This document shows positions 63,242 to 64,000 of a stretch of 64,000 bases of DNA, one piece after another (positions within the stretch are counted from its first letter, which is position 1; every line of letters starts with the position of its first letter). The stretch comes from Medicago truncatula. Lineage: Eukaryota; Streptophyta; Magnoliopsida; Fabales; Fabaceae. The stretch spans positions 29,595,292-29,659,291 of the forward strand of contig NC_053049.1 of the NCBI RefSeq assembly GCF_003473485.1, read 5' to 3'. A model generated the notes under the pieces. That model worked only from the letters and a program-made list of their open reading frames with translations. It had not been told where the DNA came from and searched no databases. A program made the position numbers and the translations under genes.

Positions 63242-64000
63242 ATGGAGAGAAGAAACACTAGGAAGTTTACTTTCAAGAAATTGGATTTGATGAACTTAAG
63301 GGATCTTGCAGTTAAGGTAGCTAGTCCGGAAGACTTTCATGATCGTCATGGGAGGCTGCTTGGTATCCTTTGGACAAATGTTGAGAAAGGATGTTTGGAG
63401 ACCTTGGTCCAATTTTATGACCCTACTTACCATTGTTTTACTTTCCCCGACTACCAACTTGCTCCCACCCTCGAGGAATACTCCTACTTAGTTGGCCTAC
63501 CAGTGCTTGACGAAGTACCATTTACCGGCCTTGAACCCATTCCAAAAGCCGCCACTATTGCAGATGCTCTCCATCTCGAAACCTCTCTCATAAAAACAAA
63601 ACTCACCATCAAAGGAAATCTTCCAAGCCTACCCGCCAAATTCCTTTACCAACAAGCCTCTGATTTCGCCGAAGTAAACAATGTCAACGCCTTTTACTCC
63701 ATCCTAGCCTTACTCATTTACGGCCTTGTACTGTTCCCAAATGTTGATAATTATGTTGACATCCATGCCATTCAAATCTTCCTCACAAAGAACCTGTCCC
63801 CACATTGTTAGCCGATATGTACCATTCCATACACGATCGGAACCAGGTAGGTCGTGGGGCTATCCTCGGTTGTGCACCTTTACTATACAAATGGTTTACC
63901 TCTCATTTACCCCAAACCCATTCCTTTCAAGCCAATCCAAGAAATCTCTCTTGGTCTAAAAGAATCATGTCCCTCACTCCATCTGACATAGCCTGGTATC
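63242..64000 (+). mobile_element. ORF1-type (plant mobile domain-like) region of the Ogre/Tat element
   Basis: The translated sequence begins MERRNTRKFTFKKLDLMNLR and includes FYDPTYHCFTFPDYQLAPTL and EEYSYLVGLP. This is typical of the plant mobile domain (aminotransferase-like, PMD) found in transposon-encoded proteins and in the extra ORF that Ogre elements carry before gag. The region is not a clean reading frame throughout and runs off the window. Confidence 0.7.

Larger units (their letters stand above)
61059..64000 (+). mobile_element. Ogre/Tat-type Ty3/gypsy retrotransposon, 5' part, fossil
   Basis: In order: LTR sequence with a promoter-like GGGTATTTATACCCC near 61122-61136; a block of CCAGAG palindromes; a likely primer-binding site near 62486-62505 (AATGGCGACTTCACTAGGGA, like the tRNA-Arg site of Ogre elements); a long leader; and an ORF1-type region ahead of gag from 63242. 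The LTR start was not found, so the left part may be truncated where it abuts the DUF1645 array. The element continues past the window. It appears broken, with at least one break in the part visible. Confidence 0.75.

Overview
The window is nuclear DNA of a flowering plant, very probably a temperate legume close to Medicago. It is AT-rich, its genes have introns, and it carries many MITEs and tRNA-like SINE pieces. It also contains Ty3/gypsy and Ty1/copia LTR fossils, including an Ogre/Tat-type element with an ORF ahead of gag. The plant proteins match Arabidopsis families closely. The species is inferred; no search was run.

Layout. From 1 to 15.5 kb there are only transposon remnants: an LTR-like piece, TIR elements, SINE pieces and a Stowaway nested in a Harbinger-type MITE. 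At 15.5-18.3 kb (minus strand) lies a two-exon gene for a small OB-fold nucleic-acid-binding protein, with a hAT-type element in its intron. At 18.4-20.6 kb there are more transposon fossils. At 21.0-23.5 kb (plus) lies a four-exon gene for a chloroplast NADPH-dependent alkenal/one oxidoreductase (AOR, At1g23740-like). At 24.3-24.6 kb (plus) lies a small secreted RALF-like peptide gene. At 25.2-27.2 kb there are LTR fossils. At 27.7-35.6 kb (minus) lies an eight-exon beta carbonic anhydrase gene (BCA4-like) whose introns hold several MITEs and whose last intron is of the GC-AG class. At 36.8-40.5 kb a roughly 35-bp tandem repeat is split by a 2.1-kb solo LTR, followed by copia-like LTR sequence.

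The most notable region is 43.4-61.06 kb: a head-to-tail tandem array of about 2.2-kb units, each with an intronless minus-strand gene for a DUF1645 protein. Eight gene copies are visible. Six have full-length frames: four of 320 aa and two of 305 aa that share a 15-residue loss in a conserved motif. One is frameshifted, and one is a truncated pseudogene next to LTR-like sequence. Copies 3-8 have a TATA-like box 76 bp before the ATG; copies 1-2 lack a 53-bp segment containing it. The array ends abruptly at an Ogre/Tat-type element that runs off the window.

The host genes do not form a pathway. They are separate plant genes in a repeat-rich landscape. The DUF1645 array is a recent local amplification with copy-to-copy differences in promoter, coding integrity and protein sequence.
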